Below, in pieces: positions 15,586-24,561 of a stretch of DNA of 64,000 nucleotides. How positions within the stretch are numbered: the stretch's first letter is position 1; every line of letters begins with the position of its first letter. This stretch comes from Pedobacter deserti. Lineage in GTDB: Bacteria > Bacteroidota > Bacteroidia > Sphingobacteriales > Sphingobacteriaceae. The translations under genes were made by a program, and so were the position numbers. The stretch covers positions 1,860,001-1,924,000 of the forward strand of contig NZ_JAFMZQ010000001.1 of NCBI RefSeq assembly GCF_024436415.1. The letters are read 5' to 3'. A model generated the notes under the pieces. It was not told where the DNA came from. It searched no databases and was given only the letters and a program-made list of their open reading frames with translations.

Positions 15586-18500
15586 TTAAAATGTTGCCTG
15601 CATAGAAAAGGTGACACTTCTCGCAAATGGCGAATTAATACCGCGCTCAATCTGAATAGATGAAGCCCGGAAGATATCATTCATGGTAATGGCCGTACGC
15701 AGCGACTGGAAGCCGGCTTTGCGAATAAAGTCACGTTTAAAGTCGTAAGACATATAAACGGACTGAAGGTCGATCAGGTTCTCTTTCTGAATAAACCGCG
15801 AACTTGTGCGTGTAAGCGACAGGTCCTGGATATTTTTATACAATGCCTGGTCGCCAGGTTTAGTCCACCTCAGCTCCATAGCCCTGCGGTCTACGTTAAA
15901 ACGAGGGTCTGCATTTTCAATGCGGTCAACCAAAGTCTGGTTGTACATTTGTCCGCCAAAACGGTACCAGAAGTTCAGGCTCAGCAAGAAACCTTTGTAA
16001 CCAAACATACCGCTAAGGTTACCTTCTGCATCCGGCGTACTGTCGCCCGAAGGCTGCATATCACGAATATCATAGTCGTAAGTTAGCGAACCGTCACGCT
16101 TCACATAAATCTCCCTGCCATTTTCCGGATCTATGCCCATCGACTTAACAGCGTATATCGTATTTAGCGACTGTCCCTCTGCATAGCGAAGAAGAGGCAT
16201 AGCATATAACTGGTTGTCCGGATCATTCTGTATATCATCAATCTGACTGTTAAAAGCCTTCAGTGAGTTCGATAGTTTAACAAGCGTATTGGTGTTGTGC
16301 GCAATGTTACCGGTTACGTTAACGTTGAAACTCGGACCAGTATATACATTCGCTTTCAGGTAAACCTCATAGCCCTTGTTGTTCATATCACCAAGGTTTT
16401 CCTTGTAAGTGGTGAAGCCAGTCGATGGCGCCAGGTTGATGTCTGTGATCAGGCCTTCAGTAAGCTTGTAATAGTATCTTGGCGACACTACAAAGCGATC
16501 GCTCAACAGTCCGATGTCCATACCCACATCGTATGTTTTGGTCTTTTGCCAGGCCAGGTTGCTGTTTCCATAACCCAGCATAGAAGCGCCAATACCGGTG
16601 GAATACCAGTTGTTGCTGTAGTAAGTGTAAATAGAGCGTGATTGATAAGCCGGGAAGCCAATAGATCCGATCACCCCGGTGCTGGTTTTTAGACGCATCT
16701 GGCTGATGATAGATGAACCTTTAAGGAAGTCTTCATTGTGGATGTTCCAGCCTAAACCGATCGCATAGAAAGGCGCAAAACGCTTGTCGGCCCCAAACGC
16801 AGATGATCCGTCCATCCTGAACGAGGCATCCATCAGATATTTGTTTTTAAACGAATAGTTTCCTGAAAAGAAGGCACCGGCCGTTCTGCTAATGATCACG
16901 TTTCCATCAGGGTTTTGATTTTCTCGGTAAATACGGGCAAAACCGACGTTCGTAAAGCGGTCGTTAGAAAATCCCTGAGCGGAGAAGCCTTTAAAGTCAG
17001 ACCTTGATGATAGTACGTTTGCCCCAAGTACCAGGTTAAAGAAATGGTCTTTCACCTGTTTGTTGTAACTGATGGTCATGTTACCATCCAAGCCTAGGTA
17101 ATTCGTATTCTGGTAATCATAAGTACCGCGGCTGTTTAACCTGTCGGTTGTATAATCATAAAACTCACGGCTGTTTGGCGAGATGAATTGATCGAATTTG
17201 GAAATCGTGTTGTTTAAACTGATTAGCGCCTTAATGCGGAAGCTTTCAGACAAACGATAATCAGCAGAGAAAGCATCGATCAGTTCAAAGTAATTGTCCT
17301 TGCTGAAATTGCTCAAACTTGCTTCATGCAATGGGTTAAATACATAACGGTTAACATACTGATTATCTTGGTTCCGGAAGGTATTAATTCTCCAGTTCGC
17401 AAGTTCCTGTATAGTCCGGCCCAGCTCGTCCGTTTTCGGAAAGTAGGGATTCATCAGCGCATAGGTCGCGAAGTCACCATAATTTGAATTAACACCTTTT
17501 GTCTGGTTTACGGAAAGGTCATTGCGAAAAACGAGCCTGGAGGAAGGGTTATATGTAAAGTTCATACCCCCGCTATAACGGTCCCTCGTAGCACCTTTCA
17601 TAACACCAGGCATGGTTTGATACCTCAGGTCAATCCCGTAGCGGAAACTCTGATCGCCACCTTGGGCGTTAAGCGTATGTTTCTGTCCGTAAGCGTTGCG
17701 CAATGGTTGCGATAGCCAATAGGTATTAACTCCGCTGGCTACGTTTCTTAACCGAGTAAATAGCTGTGCATCACGCTCCTCACTTGATTCGTCCCCTAAA
17801 TCGCCGCGACCGCCATATAAGCCAGCCATTTGCTCGTAAGCGATTTTCTCTTGAGCATTGAGAATATCATATCCCGTAAGGTCAGGCGCTGTAAATTGTA
17901 GTTCAGCGTTATACGCAAGCTGCAATTTTCCCGCCACTGGTGCTTTTGTGGTAATTACCATAACACCGTTCGCTGCACGCGAACCATAAACCGCAGTAGC
18001 AGCCGCGTCTTTGAGGAGGGTAACCGACTCAATGCGGTTAATATCCAGGTCGACCACCTTTTGAAGCGACACCTCAAAACCATCTAAAATGAAAGCAGGC
18101 AGGTTAAACTGCGCAGCCAGGTTCTCACGATTTACCAGGTCTTCTTTGTTGCCGGGAATTGCAGGAAGCGCAGTAGCACCACGCACATTGATCCTTGGCA
18201 TAGCGTTCGGGTCAGAACCCGCCAGGTTATTGTCGAGCAGTCTGAAAGAGGGGTCAAAAGTCTGCAAAGCCTTCAATACATTTTGCGGATTGCTTCTTTT
18301 CAGGTCGGTACCCGAAACTACTACGGCATTACCGGTATAGCTGTCCTTTTTAATCGTCTGATAGCCTGTTACCACCACATTTTGCATGGTATTTACCTGG
18401 GGCTCCATTGTTATCGTCAACGGCTTGTTGTCCGCAATTTTTACCTCAAAAGGTTTAAAACCTACGTAAGTAAAAACAATGATATCGCCAGGTTGTGCAT

Positions 18501-19032
18501 TAATCTTAAACTCGCCTTTAGCATTCGTTTGGCCTAACACCGTTTTTGATCCTTTCAGGTTAATATTCACCCCCGGCATACCCTCTTGCGTATCACCATC
18601 AAGTACCTTACCTGTAATCTCCAGTCTACGGGCATTGATCTGGTCCATGAGCGATTGGTTCATTGTCTGCGCCTCGTTCATGATCACGATGGTGCGGTCC
18701 ACGATCTTATAGGTCAGGTCCTGTTTGTCAAGGAAAGCCTGTAAAGCCTCCTCAAGCGGAACATTCTTTAGCTCCACATTAAGCAGGCGGTTCTTGGTAT
18801 TAATTTTACCGTTATAAAAGAAAAGATAACCTGTTTGCTTTTTTACATCGTTAAACAAACTCTCCAACGTGGCGTTGCGCCTTGAAAGGGTTACGTTCTG
18901 CGAGTATACGGCGGCCGACAGGTGCATGGTGCCGAGTAGTAACAAAATAGCAGTTAACTTCATCGCTATTAAGATTTTATACTTTACCCGCTGTATCCGG
19001 GATACAGGGTTGTAAAGAAAAGTTAATTTCAT
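15586..19032 (-). CDS. susC: SusC/RagA-family TonB-dependent outer membrane transporter with STN domain
   Basis: An 1148-residue outer membrane barrel that imports nutrients using TonB energy. After a long N-terminus with a signal peptide ending near 'HLSAAVYSQ' come an STN domain (about 50-112), which talks to a FecR anti-sigma factor, a carboxypeptidase-like domain ('ITGKVLDGDTQEGMPGVNI', about 134-215), a plug with 'NVVVTGYQTIKKDSYTGNA', and the SusC box 'ESVTLLKDAAATAVYGSRAA'. The rest is a 22-strand-type barrel. A second ATG at 18963 (MKLTAILLLLG) is an alternative start. The STN domain and adjacent fecR and sigma genes show cell-surface signalling. Confidence 0.95.
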   Translation of the reverse strand: MKLTFLYNPVSRIQRVKYKILIAMKLTAILLLLGTMHLSAAVYSQNVTLSRRNATLESLFNDVKKQTGYLFFYNGKINTKNRLLNVELKNVPLEEALQAFLDKQDLTYKIVDRTIVIMNEAQTMNQSLMDQINARRLEITGKVLDGDTQEGMPGVNINLKGSKTVLGQTNAKGEFKINAQPGDIIVFTYVGFKPFEVKIADNKPLTITMEPQVNTMQNVVVTGYQTIKKDSYTGNAVVVSGTDLKRSNPQNVLKALQTFDPSFRLLDNNLAGSDPNAMPRINVRGATALPAIPGNKEDLVNRENLAAQFNLPAFILDGFEVSLQKVVDLDINRIESVTLLKDAAATAVYGSRAANGVMVITTKAPVAGKLQLAYNAELQFTAPDLTGYDILNAQEKIAYEQMAGLYGGRGDLGDESSEERDAQLFTRLRNVASGVNTYWLSQPLRNAYGQKHTLNAQGGDQSFRYGIDLRYQTMPGVMKGATRDRYSGGMNFTYNPSSRLVFRNDLSVNQTKGVNSNYGDFATYALMNPYFPKTDELGRTIQELANWRINTFRNQDNQYVNRYVFNPLHEASLSNFSKDNYFELIDAFSADYRLSESFRIKALISLNNTISKFDQFISPNSREFYDYTTDRLNSRGTYDYQNTNYLGLDGNMTISYNKQVKDHFFNLVLGANVLSSRSDFKGFSAQGFSNDRFTNVGFARIYRENQNPDGNVIISRTAGAFFSGNYSFKNKYLMDASFRMDGSSAFGADKRFAPFYAIGLGWNIHNEDFLKGSSIISQMRLKTSTGVIGSIGFPAYQSRSIYTYYSNNWYSTGIGASMLGYGNSNLAWQKTKTYDVGMDIGLLSDRFVVSPRYYYKLTEGLITDINLAPSTGFTTYKENLGDMNNKGYEVYLKANVYTGPSFNVNVTGNIAHNTNTLVKLSNSLKAFNSQIDDIQNDPDNQLYAMPLLRYAEGQSLNTIYAVKSMGIDPENGREIYVKRDGSLTYDYDIRDMQPSGDSTPDAEGNLSGMFGYKGFLLSLNFWYRFGGQMYNQTLVDRIENADPRFNVDRRAMELRWTKPGDQALYKNIQDLSLTRTSSRFIQKENLIDLQSVYMSYDFKRDFIRKAGFQSLRTAITMNDIFRASSIQIERGINSPFARSVTFSMQATF

Positions 19033-19039
19033 ACTTTTG
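19010..19039 (+). promoter_or_regulatory. promoter pointing antisense into the susC leader
   Basis: TTG (19010-19012), a 19-bp spacer and TACTTTTG (19032-19039) match the Bacteroidetes -33/-7 elements on the + strand, opposite to the surrounding genes. The -7 element overlaps the susC start codon. The predicted start site is near 19045, giving a transcript that runs through the susC leader to the terminator at 19104-19135. Confidence 0.5.
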
Positions 19040-19044
19040 AATAA

Positions 19045-19135
19045 GAATTAGGTTAATAAATAGCAGCCCGGCCTTCTACTTCCGGCTGCCGACCTCTTTT
19101 AGGGCCGAGGGTGGTGAGATACCTTCGGCTTTTTT
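19045..19135 (+). ncRNA. candidate cis-antisense small RNA to the susC leader (DonS-like)
   Basis: A roughly 90-nt RNA is predicted from a + strand promoter (-7 at 19032-19039) to a + strand intrinsic terminator: stem GCCGAGGG (19104-19111) with CCTTCGGC (19122-19129), one G-U pair, then six T. A second hairpin, GCAGCC (19063-19068) with GGCTGC (19084-19089), lies in its 5' half. There is no + strand gene nearby that would need this terminator. In Bacteroides fragilis, small RNAs antisense to susC leaders (DonS family) repress PULs controlled by ECF sigma/anti-sigma pairs; this locus has the same layout. Seen in sequence: promoter and terminator. Inferred: the RNA and its role. Confidence 0.45.
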
Positions 19136-19229
19136 AGTCTGAATTGTGGTTCTAGGTGTTTAGTAGCTGTCTTTTCATTCTCCTGGTTTAGTTGGTAAAT
19201 AATCCGTTAGTTGGTTTAGGTGGGTATGA

Positions 19230-20426
19230 TTAATTATTGTCATTATTATCCTCTGCTTTATACCGGATGGTGATTTCCCGGCCGCGCACATCAAAATCAA
19301 AGCCTTGAAGCTTAAGGATTTTGAGTACTTCCGACAACCTCATACTGCGGAATATACCGCCCGAAAATGTGTTGTCAGAAAGATCGCCTTCATAGCGTAT
19401 ATCAATATTGTACCAGCGCGAAATCTTACGCATCACCGAGCGGATATCATCATCTTCAAAAACAAACTGATTGTTGGTCCATGCCAGTTCCTTATCCAGG
19501 TTTACAGCCTGTTTCTTAACCGGTCCCGCTACCTGTCTGTTCACTAATGTTTGCTGTCCCGGTACAATGATGCTCTCATAACTGCCTGAAGAAACCTTTA
19601 CAGAACCCTCAGCCAGTGTGGTTTTCATAGTTTCCTCGTTATCGTACGCACTGATGTTGAAGTGCGTACCCAGCACCTCTACCGTCTGCATACCCGACTT
19701 GATACGAAAAGGCATCTGTCTGTTTTTAGCAACCTCAAAGTAGGCTTCACCACTGAGTTCAACCATTCTTTCATCGCCCTGAAATGCCGTCGGAAAGACC
19801 AGGGAACTTGCCGCGTTGAGCTTCACCATCGTTCCGTCGGGCAACACAACCGTATATTCACCACCGTTGGGGGTGGTAATGGTATTCTTAAGTTGAGCAG
19901 TTGCCTCATCCATTTCAGCATCCGCACCAGCCTTCGCTACGGTATAAATGATCTTGCCGTCGGCCGTTTTCGTAATGCTGATGCCAGCCTGCCGGGCAAT
20001 CTCCCCATTGGCGGCCTCTGTAAGCACTACCTGCGCGCCGTTGGCCAAGGTTAAAGTAGCCTTATTGCCACCAGGCAGGGCAAGTTCGTCCACCTGCGCA
20101 ATCAGATCTTCCGAGCTTTTATCCGCGAAAAAATAAGCGGAAACAGACACCGCGATAGCCACCGCAACGGCTGCGGCAACACCGCCCAGCCACAAACGTT
20201 TTACACGTCCTTTAGATTGCAGGGCAGCGATGCGCTTGTCGGCGGTCGACTTAATCTCGTTGCGTACAAAGGCATAAGACGACTCGTTGTGGTCGTTAAT
20301 CAGGTCGGCCCCCTCCTCAAACGCTTCATAATAGCGCTCGAGGAACTCAACTTCCGCTTTGTTAGCGGTGTTTTGCCGGTATCTTTCCAGCATGTCCTGA
20401 AAATGCTGCTTGTTAATATCTTTCAT
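19230..20426 (-). CDS. FecR-family anti-sigma factor
   Basis: A 398-residue inner membrane signal relay. The N-terminal ~75 residues are cytoplasmic and would bind the sigma factor; one membrane helix follows (about 79-101, rich in Ala/Val), then the periplasmic FecR domain (about 185-280, 'TTPNGGEYTVVLPDGTMVKLNA') and a C-terminal DUF4974/STN-like domain ('SGGIFRSMRLSEVLKILKL'). It senses the STN domain of the SusC receptor and frees or activates the ECF sigma encoded 90 bp upstream. Typical order sigma-fecR-susC supports the pairing. Confidence 0.94.
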   Translation of the reverse strand: MKDINKQHFQDMLERYRQNTANKAEVEFLERYYEAFEEGADLINDHNESSYAFVRNEIKSTADKRIAALQSKGRVKRLWLGGVAAAVAVAIAVSVSAYFFADKSSEDLIAQVDELALPGGNKATLTLANGAQVVLTEAANGEIARQAGISITKTADGKIIYTVAKAGADAEMDEATAQLKNTITTPNGGEYTVVLPDGTMVKLNAASSLVFPTAFQGDERMVELSGEAYFEVAKNRQMPFRIKSGMQTVEVLGTHFNISAYDNEETMKTTLAEGSVKVSSGSYESIIVPGQQTLVNRQVAGPVKKQAVNLDKELAWTNNQFVFEDDDIRSVMRKISRWYNIDIRYEGDLSDNTFSGGIFRSMRLSEVLKILKLQGFDFDVRGREITIRYKAEDNNDNN

Positions 20427-20516
20427 TATGCCCTATATCTTATAAAGAGTCGTTTTTTTGAGAATAGCCCACGCCAATCGCAAATATTTTTTCAATTGTT
20501 GGGTTGCCAGTAAAAA

Positions 20517-21086
20517 TCAGCGTAAAAAATGCACGAAAAAGACCAGAAACAGAGAAGAACGAAGCGTTGCGAGTGCTTTTCCTAGCTGGTTTCTTACTGT
20601 TTTAGGAGATATCTGTAATTGTTCTGCGATTTGCAGGCTCGAAAGGTCATCTTCGAACCGCATTTTAAAAATGGTGCGCTGCTGTGCGGGCAGGCGCTCT
20701 ACCAAAAGACGGAACTCCTCAAGGAATTGCTTGTGCATAATCAGTCCGTCGCTGTAGACCGGGTCGGCCGTTTCGCCTGCTTCTTCCGGCACGATTTTCA
20801 ACCTCGACTGCTTTTCGAAATGTTTAAACACTCCGTTTCGCGCAGCCACATGCAGATACGAAGACAGGTTTTCAATAGGCGAAGCCGAAGCTCTGATCCA
20901 TAGCTGCACAAATACATCCTGAGCAATGTCCTGCGCTTTCTCTATATCATTCAGGCGCTTGTATGCCGCATTGAAAACCTGTTTCCAGTACCTGTTGTAC
21001 AATATGTCGAAGGCATGCTTGTCCCCCTCACTTAGCTGAAGCAGAAGTGTCGCATCGTCTAAGTTATGGGCGCCTTCGTGTTGCAT
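20517..21086 (-). CDS. ECF RNA polymerase sigma factor
   Basis: A 189-residue sigma-70 family protein with region 2 ('AFDILYNRYWKQVFNAAYKR', then 'AQDIAQDVFVQLWIRA') and region 4 helix-turn-helix ('SSLQIAEQLQISPKTVRNQL'). It belongs to the Bacteroidetes group paired with FecR and SusC and should drive the susC operon. Its ATG lies only 2 bp after the stop of the GH43 gene, so its expression probably depends on the promoter in front of that gene, which is unusual. It ends in a short hydrophobic run, LFLVFFVHFLR, after region 4. Confidence 0.94.
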   Translation of the reverse strand: MQHEGAHNLDDATLLLQLSEGDKHAFDILYNRYWKQVFNAAYKRLNDIEKAQDIAQDVFVQLWIRASASPIENLSSYLHVAARNGVFKHFEKQSRLKIVPEEAGETADPVYSDGLIMHKQFLEEFRLLVERLPAQQRTIFKMRFEDDLSSLQIAEQLQISPKTVRNQLGKALATLRSSLFLVFFVHFLR

Positions 21087-21088
21087 TG

Positions 21089-22066
21089 TTAAAGCGGATT
21101 AGCCGTAACCCCCTCAAAGGTGATCTTCACCGGTTTAATCAGTCCGTTTTCGTCAAATTCCATTTTATCTATACAAGTAACACGATGATTACCATTGGTT
21201 TCGCCAAGCGGTCTGCGGTGATAAACGATATAATAATCTTTAGTCTTAGGATGTTGTATCACCGAGTGGTGACCAGCACCTGTGGCAATAGCAGGGTCTT
21301 GCTTTAAGATTTTATCCACGCGGTTAAAAGGCCCGAACGGCGAATCGGCAATCGCATAAGCCACAGAATAATCAGGTCCTGTCCAGCCGCCTTCCGACCA
21401 CATGAAGTAGTATTTTCCGTCGCGGATAAACATAAACGGACCTTCTACATAGCCTTTTGGCGTAATCTCTTTATACATTGTTCCGTCAGGGAACGGCACA
21501 ATGCTCTTAAAGTCTTTGCTCAACTTCACTACGTTGCAGTGTCTCCAACCGCCGTAATACAGGTAATACTGACCATCCTTATCTTTAAAAACATACTGGT
21601 CTATAGGCTGCGCGCCATTATGAAAAGCATCGATCAGCGGTTTGCCGATATGGTCCTTAAACGGACCATTTGGTTTGTTAGACACCGCTACGCCGATACC
21701 ACCCAGCTCCTTATTGTTCTGAATGTCGTTTGCCCCAAAAAAGAGGTAATATTTGCTGCCTTTTTTAGTGATCGATGGCGCCCACATGGCTTTGTTGGCC
21801 CATTTTATGTTTTCCTTTTCCAGAATTCTCGGGTGTTTAGTCCAATTTACCAGATCCTTAGAGCTGTAAGCATCCATAAAGATCTGTTCCTCGTAGCGGG
21901 CCGAGTAGGTGGGGTAGATCCAATATTGTTTTCCAAAGATAGCCGCCTCAGGGTCAGCATACCATCCTGGAAATACCGGGTTTCCCGCAGTTTTTTTCTC
22001 TGCCTGCTGGGCAGAAAGTGAAAAACTTAAACCCGCCATACAAAGTGCAAGTGCAATTTTTTTCAT
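21089..22066 (-). CDS. secreted glycoside hydrolase family 43-like protein
   Basis: A 325-residue five-bladed propeller hydrolase of the GH43 (arabinofuranosidase/xylosidase-type) clan with a signal peptide ending 'LSFSLSAQQ'. The three inverting-enzyme residues are visible: Asp38 in 'WYADPEAAIF' (general base), Asp156 in 'GAQPIDQYVF' (pKa modulator) and Glu208 in 'GYVEGPFMF' (general acid). Blade motifs such as 'WAPSITKKGSKYYLFFGA' are typical. Substrate specificity cannot be read from sequence. It is the first gene of the - strand run into sigma, fecR and susC, with a promoter about 100 bp upstream. Confidence 0.92.
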   Translation of the reverse strand: MKKIALALCMAGLSFSLSAQQAEKKTAGNPVFPGWYADPEAAIFGKQYWIYPTYSARYEEQIFMDAYSSKDLVNWTKHPRILEKENIKWANKAMWAPSITKKGSKYYLFFGANDIQNNKELGGIGVAVSNKPNGPFKDHIGKPLIDAFHNGAQPIDQYVFKDKDGQYYLYYGGWRHCNVVKLSKDFKSIVPFPDGTMYKEITPKGYVEGPFMFIRDGKYYFMWSEGGWTGPDYSVAYAIADSPFGPFNRVDKILKQDPAIATGAGHHSVIQHPKTKDYYIVYHRRPLGETNGNHRVTCIDKMEFDENGLIKPVKITFEGVTANPL

Positions 22067-22468
22067 TTAATGTGTTGTTTTTTGATGTGTCAAAGCTGAA
22101 AAAACCGGACTGGCTTTTCCAGATGCCAATATATCAGAAAAAATCCTCTTAAGGAACATTAATCTACAAAATTAGTCTATTACCGCTAGCCAGAATGACC
22201 CTCCTTTGGTTCATGTAGCATATAAGTACGGCAATCGGCTGCTGTAATAAGCGGCAAAGTTGCTCGTCGACCAGCCCTTGCGAAAGGTTTGACAGGGGTT
22301 TGATATACCCCCTGGGGTATACCAAACCTATTCCAAACCTCTACGAAACCTATTCCAAGGGTAATGGAGCCAGAGCTTTTCAACGCTCTTTCATTTAAGA
22401 TTCCTTAATGTTACAGGGAATGAGGTATCAACGATTAATTGCTAAATTGCGCCCTTTTCGTACAACAT
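22067..22468. other. 402-bp divergent intergenic region with inverted and direct repeats
   Basis: Lies between GH43 (-) and GH92 (+). A - strand -7 element, TAATTTTG, sits at 22175-22168, about 100 bp before the GH43 start; no clear -33 match is seen. The middle carries a perfect inverted repeat, TATACCCC-CT-GGGGTATA (22304-22321), followed by two copies of AAACCTATTCCAA 22 bp apart (22324-22336 and 22346-22358). I see no convincing gene here; a 65-codon - strand frame at 22186-22383 merely reads through the repeats. Confidence 0.6.
22168..22175 (-). promoter_or_regulatory. -7 element of the GH43/sigma operon
   Basis: TAATTTTG on the - strand is an exact TAnnTTTG match. A start near 22162 would leave a leader of about 95 nt before the GH43 ATG. 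The -33 region is not recognisable, which may mean an activator is needed. Confidence 0.4.
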
Positions 22469-24538
22469 ATGAAATATTCTTTACTTTTTATACTGGGCAT
22501 CTGTACGCTGAATGCTTTTTCGCAACAGCCCGAGCCGGCGAAGCATACCGGCAAATACACCTCGGCGGCCAATGTATTCCTGGGCAGCTCGGGCGACCAC
22601 GGACAGCTTTCGCCTGCGGCAAGCTATCCTTTCAGTATGTTGAGCATCGGTCCGCAAACCTATCCGCATACGCACACCGGCTATGAGCACAATGCTAAAC
22701 AGTTTTTGGGCTTTACGCACAACCGCTTCGAGGGGGTCGGCTGTATGGGCAGCGGGGGCAACCTGTTTATTAAGCCTTTTCTGGGCAAATATCAGGAAGA
22801 CGAGCGACTGATCAAAGTGAAAGAAAGTGGCTCCCCGGGTTATTACAGTGTGGGTTTCAGCAACGGCATCGAGGCAGAGATGACTGTCTTGGCCAATCAG
22901 GGCATGCACCGCTATACCATGCCAAAGGGCGAGAAAGGTTTTTATATCGATCTTGGTTACGCCTTCAACGGAGGCTTTCTGGCAGAGGAACACAAAATCG
23001 AGGGAAATAAAATCACCGGATTTATCAACTCCAAAACTACCTGTGGTGCTGGAGCGTACCGGGTTTACTACGAAGTGATATTTACCAAAGCCGTTAGATT
23101 TGAAAGTCTGAGTGAGCGTAAACTCCTGGTTCTCGCTGGTGCGGAGGATGAAGAGATTGGCATCAGGGTCAGCTTCTCATCTACTGGTGTGGCTTATGCA
23201 CAGCGCGCGCAGAGTACGGTCGATTTTGATGTGCTGAAAAAGCAGAGTGACGCGGGCTGGGAAAAACACCTGAGCCGGATCGAGGTAAAGGGCGATGCCG
23301 AAAGGGAAAAATTGTTCTACTCGCTGCTGTACCGTACGATACAGTCGCCCTACCAGATCTCGGAGGCCGATGGTACATATAAAGCTATAGACGGGTCGAC
23401 ACAAAAGGCGACAAACATGATGTACAACGGCTGGGCCATATGGGACAACTACCGTACACAACTGCCGTTGCTGTCGCTCGCTTACCCCGAAAGGTTTCAG
23501 GATGTGGCAGTGTCTATCGCAAACCTGTACAGATACGGAAAAAAAGACTACGCCACGAAGAACGAACCGTCGCCTACAGTGCGTACAGAGCATGCGGTGG
23601 TTGTGATCCTGGATGCGTTGCGTAAAGGACATAAGATCAACACCAAACAAATCACCGATTCCCTAATTAAAGAAGTTGACGGACTCGATTATGGTCAGCC
23701 CGACAAAGCACTCGAGGCTTCTTACGATGCCTGGGCGCTGTCGGAAATCCTTAGACTGCAAGGCAATAAAGAGCTTTCGGCCAAGTACCTCGCTAAAGCG
23801 ATGGAGTATAAAAATTACTGGAATAAAGACTTTAAAGACATTACACGTTCGGATGTAGACCGCATGCAGGCGCGCAAACTGTACCAGGGCACCATCTGGC
23901 AATACCGTTGGTTTGTGCCTTTTGATGTAAAGGGACTGATCGATCTGATTGGGGGTGAACAGACCTATATCGAGCAGTTGGACTACTTCTTTAAAAACGA
24001 TTTGTACAATCATGCCAACGAACCCGACCTGCAGGTGCCACTGATGTACAACGCTACGCCGCAGGCCTGGAAATCGCAGAAACTGATGCGCAATTATGCG
24101 GTAGACACGGTGGTGCAGTATTATTTTAACGACAACAGCAGGGGCATAGATCCGTTTGTAGACCGTATTTATCAGAACAAGCCGCAGGCTTATGTGCGCA
24201 CGATGGACGATGATGCTGGGGCTATGTCGGCCTGGTTTGTGCTTACCGCTACGGGTATTTCACCTGCCTGTGTGGGGCATCCGGTTTACTACCTCAATGT
24301 GCCTTTGTTCCGCTCGGTGAAGTTCAGCTGGCCTAAGGGCAAATCGCTCGACATAGAGGTAGAAAACTTTTCGGAGCGCAATATGTATATCCGCGAGGTG
24401 CGGCTGAACGGCAAGGTGCTGGGGCGCAACTGGCTCAGTCACGATGAGATCATAGCGGGCGGCAAGCTTGTTATTGTGGCTACCGATGAGCCTCAGGAAA
24501 ATAAAAATATTTGGGTCACCGATGTGAATGCCAGATAA
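22469..24538 (+). CDS. glycoside hydrolase family 92 (alpha-mannosidase) protein
   Basis: GH92 enzymes are calcium-dependent inverting exo-alpha-mannosidases. The 689-residue protein has a signal peptide (MKYSLLFILGICTLNAFSQQ), an N-terminal beta-sandwich with 'THTGYEHNAKQFLGFTHNRF', a GH92 hallmark, and an (alpha/alpha)6 barrel with 'GWAIWDNYRTQLPLLSLAYP' and 'DDDAGAMSAWFVLTATGISP', matching the usual WDxxRT and DD(C/A)GxMSAW motifs. The segment that normally reads like GNHA in the family here reads 'KNEPSPTVRTEHAVVVI', so this is a divergent subgroup. I chose ATG 22469 because it begins the signal peptide. The DUF1080 gene follows closely. Confidence 0.9.
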   Translation: MKYSLLFILGICTLNAFSQQPEPAKHTGKYTSAANVFLGSSGDHGQLSPAASYPFSMLSIGPQTYPHTHTGYEHNAKQFLGFTHNRFEGVGCMGSGGNLFIKPFLGKYQEDERLIKVKESGSPGYYSVGFSNGIEAEMTVLANQGMHRYTMPKGEKGFYIDLGYAFNGGFLAEEHKIEGNKITGFINSKTTCGAGAYRVYYEVIFTKAVRFESLSERKLLVLAGAEDEEIGIRVSFSSTGVAYAQRAQSTVDFDVLKKQSDAGWEKHLSRIEVKGDAEREKLFYSLLYRTIQSPYQISEADGTYKAIDGSTQKATNMMYNGWAIWDNYRTQLPLLSLAYPERFQDVAVSIANLYRYGKKDYATKNEPSPTVRTEHAVVVILDALRKGHKINTKQITDSLIKEVDGLDYGQPDKALEASYDAWALSEILRLQGNKELSAKYLAKAMEYKNYWNKDFKDITRSDVDRMQARKLYQGTIWQYRWFVPFDVKGLIDLIGGEQTYIEQLDYFFKNDLYNHANEPDLQVPLMYNATPQAWKSQKLMRNYAVDTVVQYYFNDNSRGIDPFVDRIYQNKPQAYVRTMDDDAGAMSAWFVLTATGISPACVGHPVYYLNVPLFRSVKFSWPKGKSLDIEVENFSERNMYIREVRLNGKVLGRNWLSHDEIIAGGKLVIVATDEPQENKNIWVTDVNAR

Positions 24539-24561
24539 AAGCCTTTATATTAGAGCCACAA

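Noticed and set aside
22186..22383. 65-codon - strand frame in the GH43/GH92 gap
   Set aside because: It reads through the inverted and direct repeats and has no promoter, signal or conserved motif.
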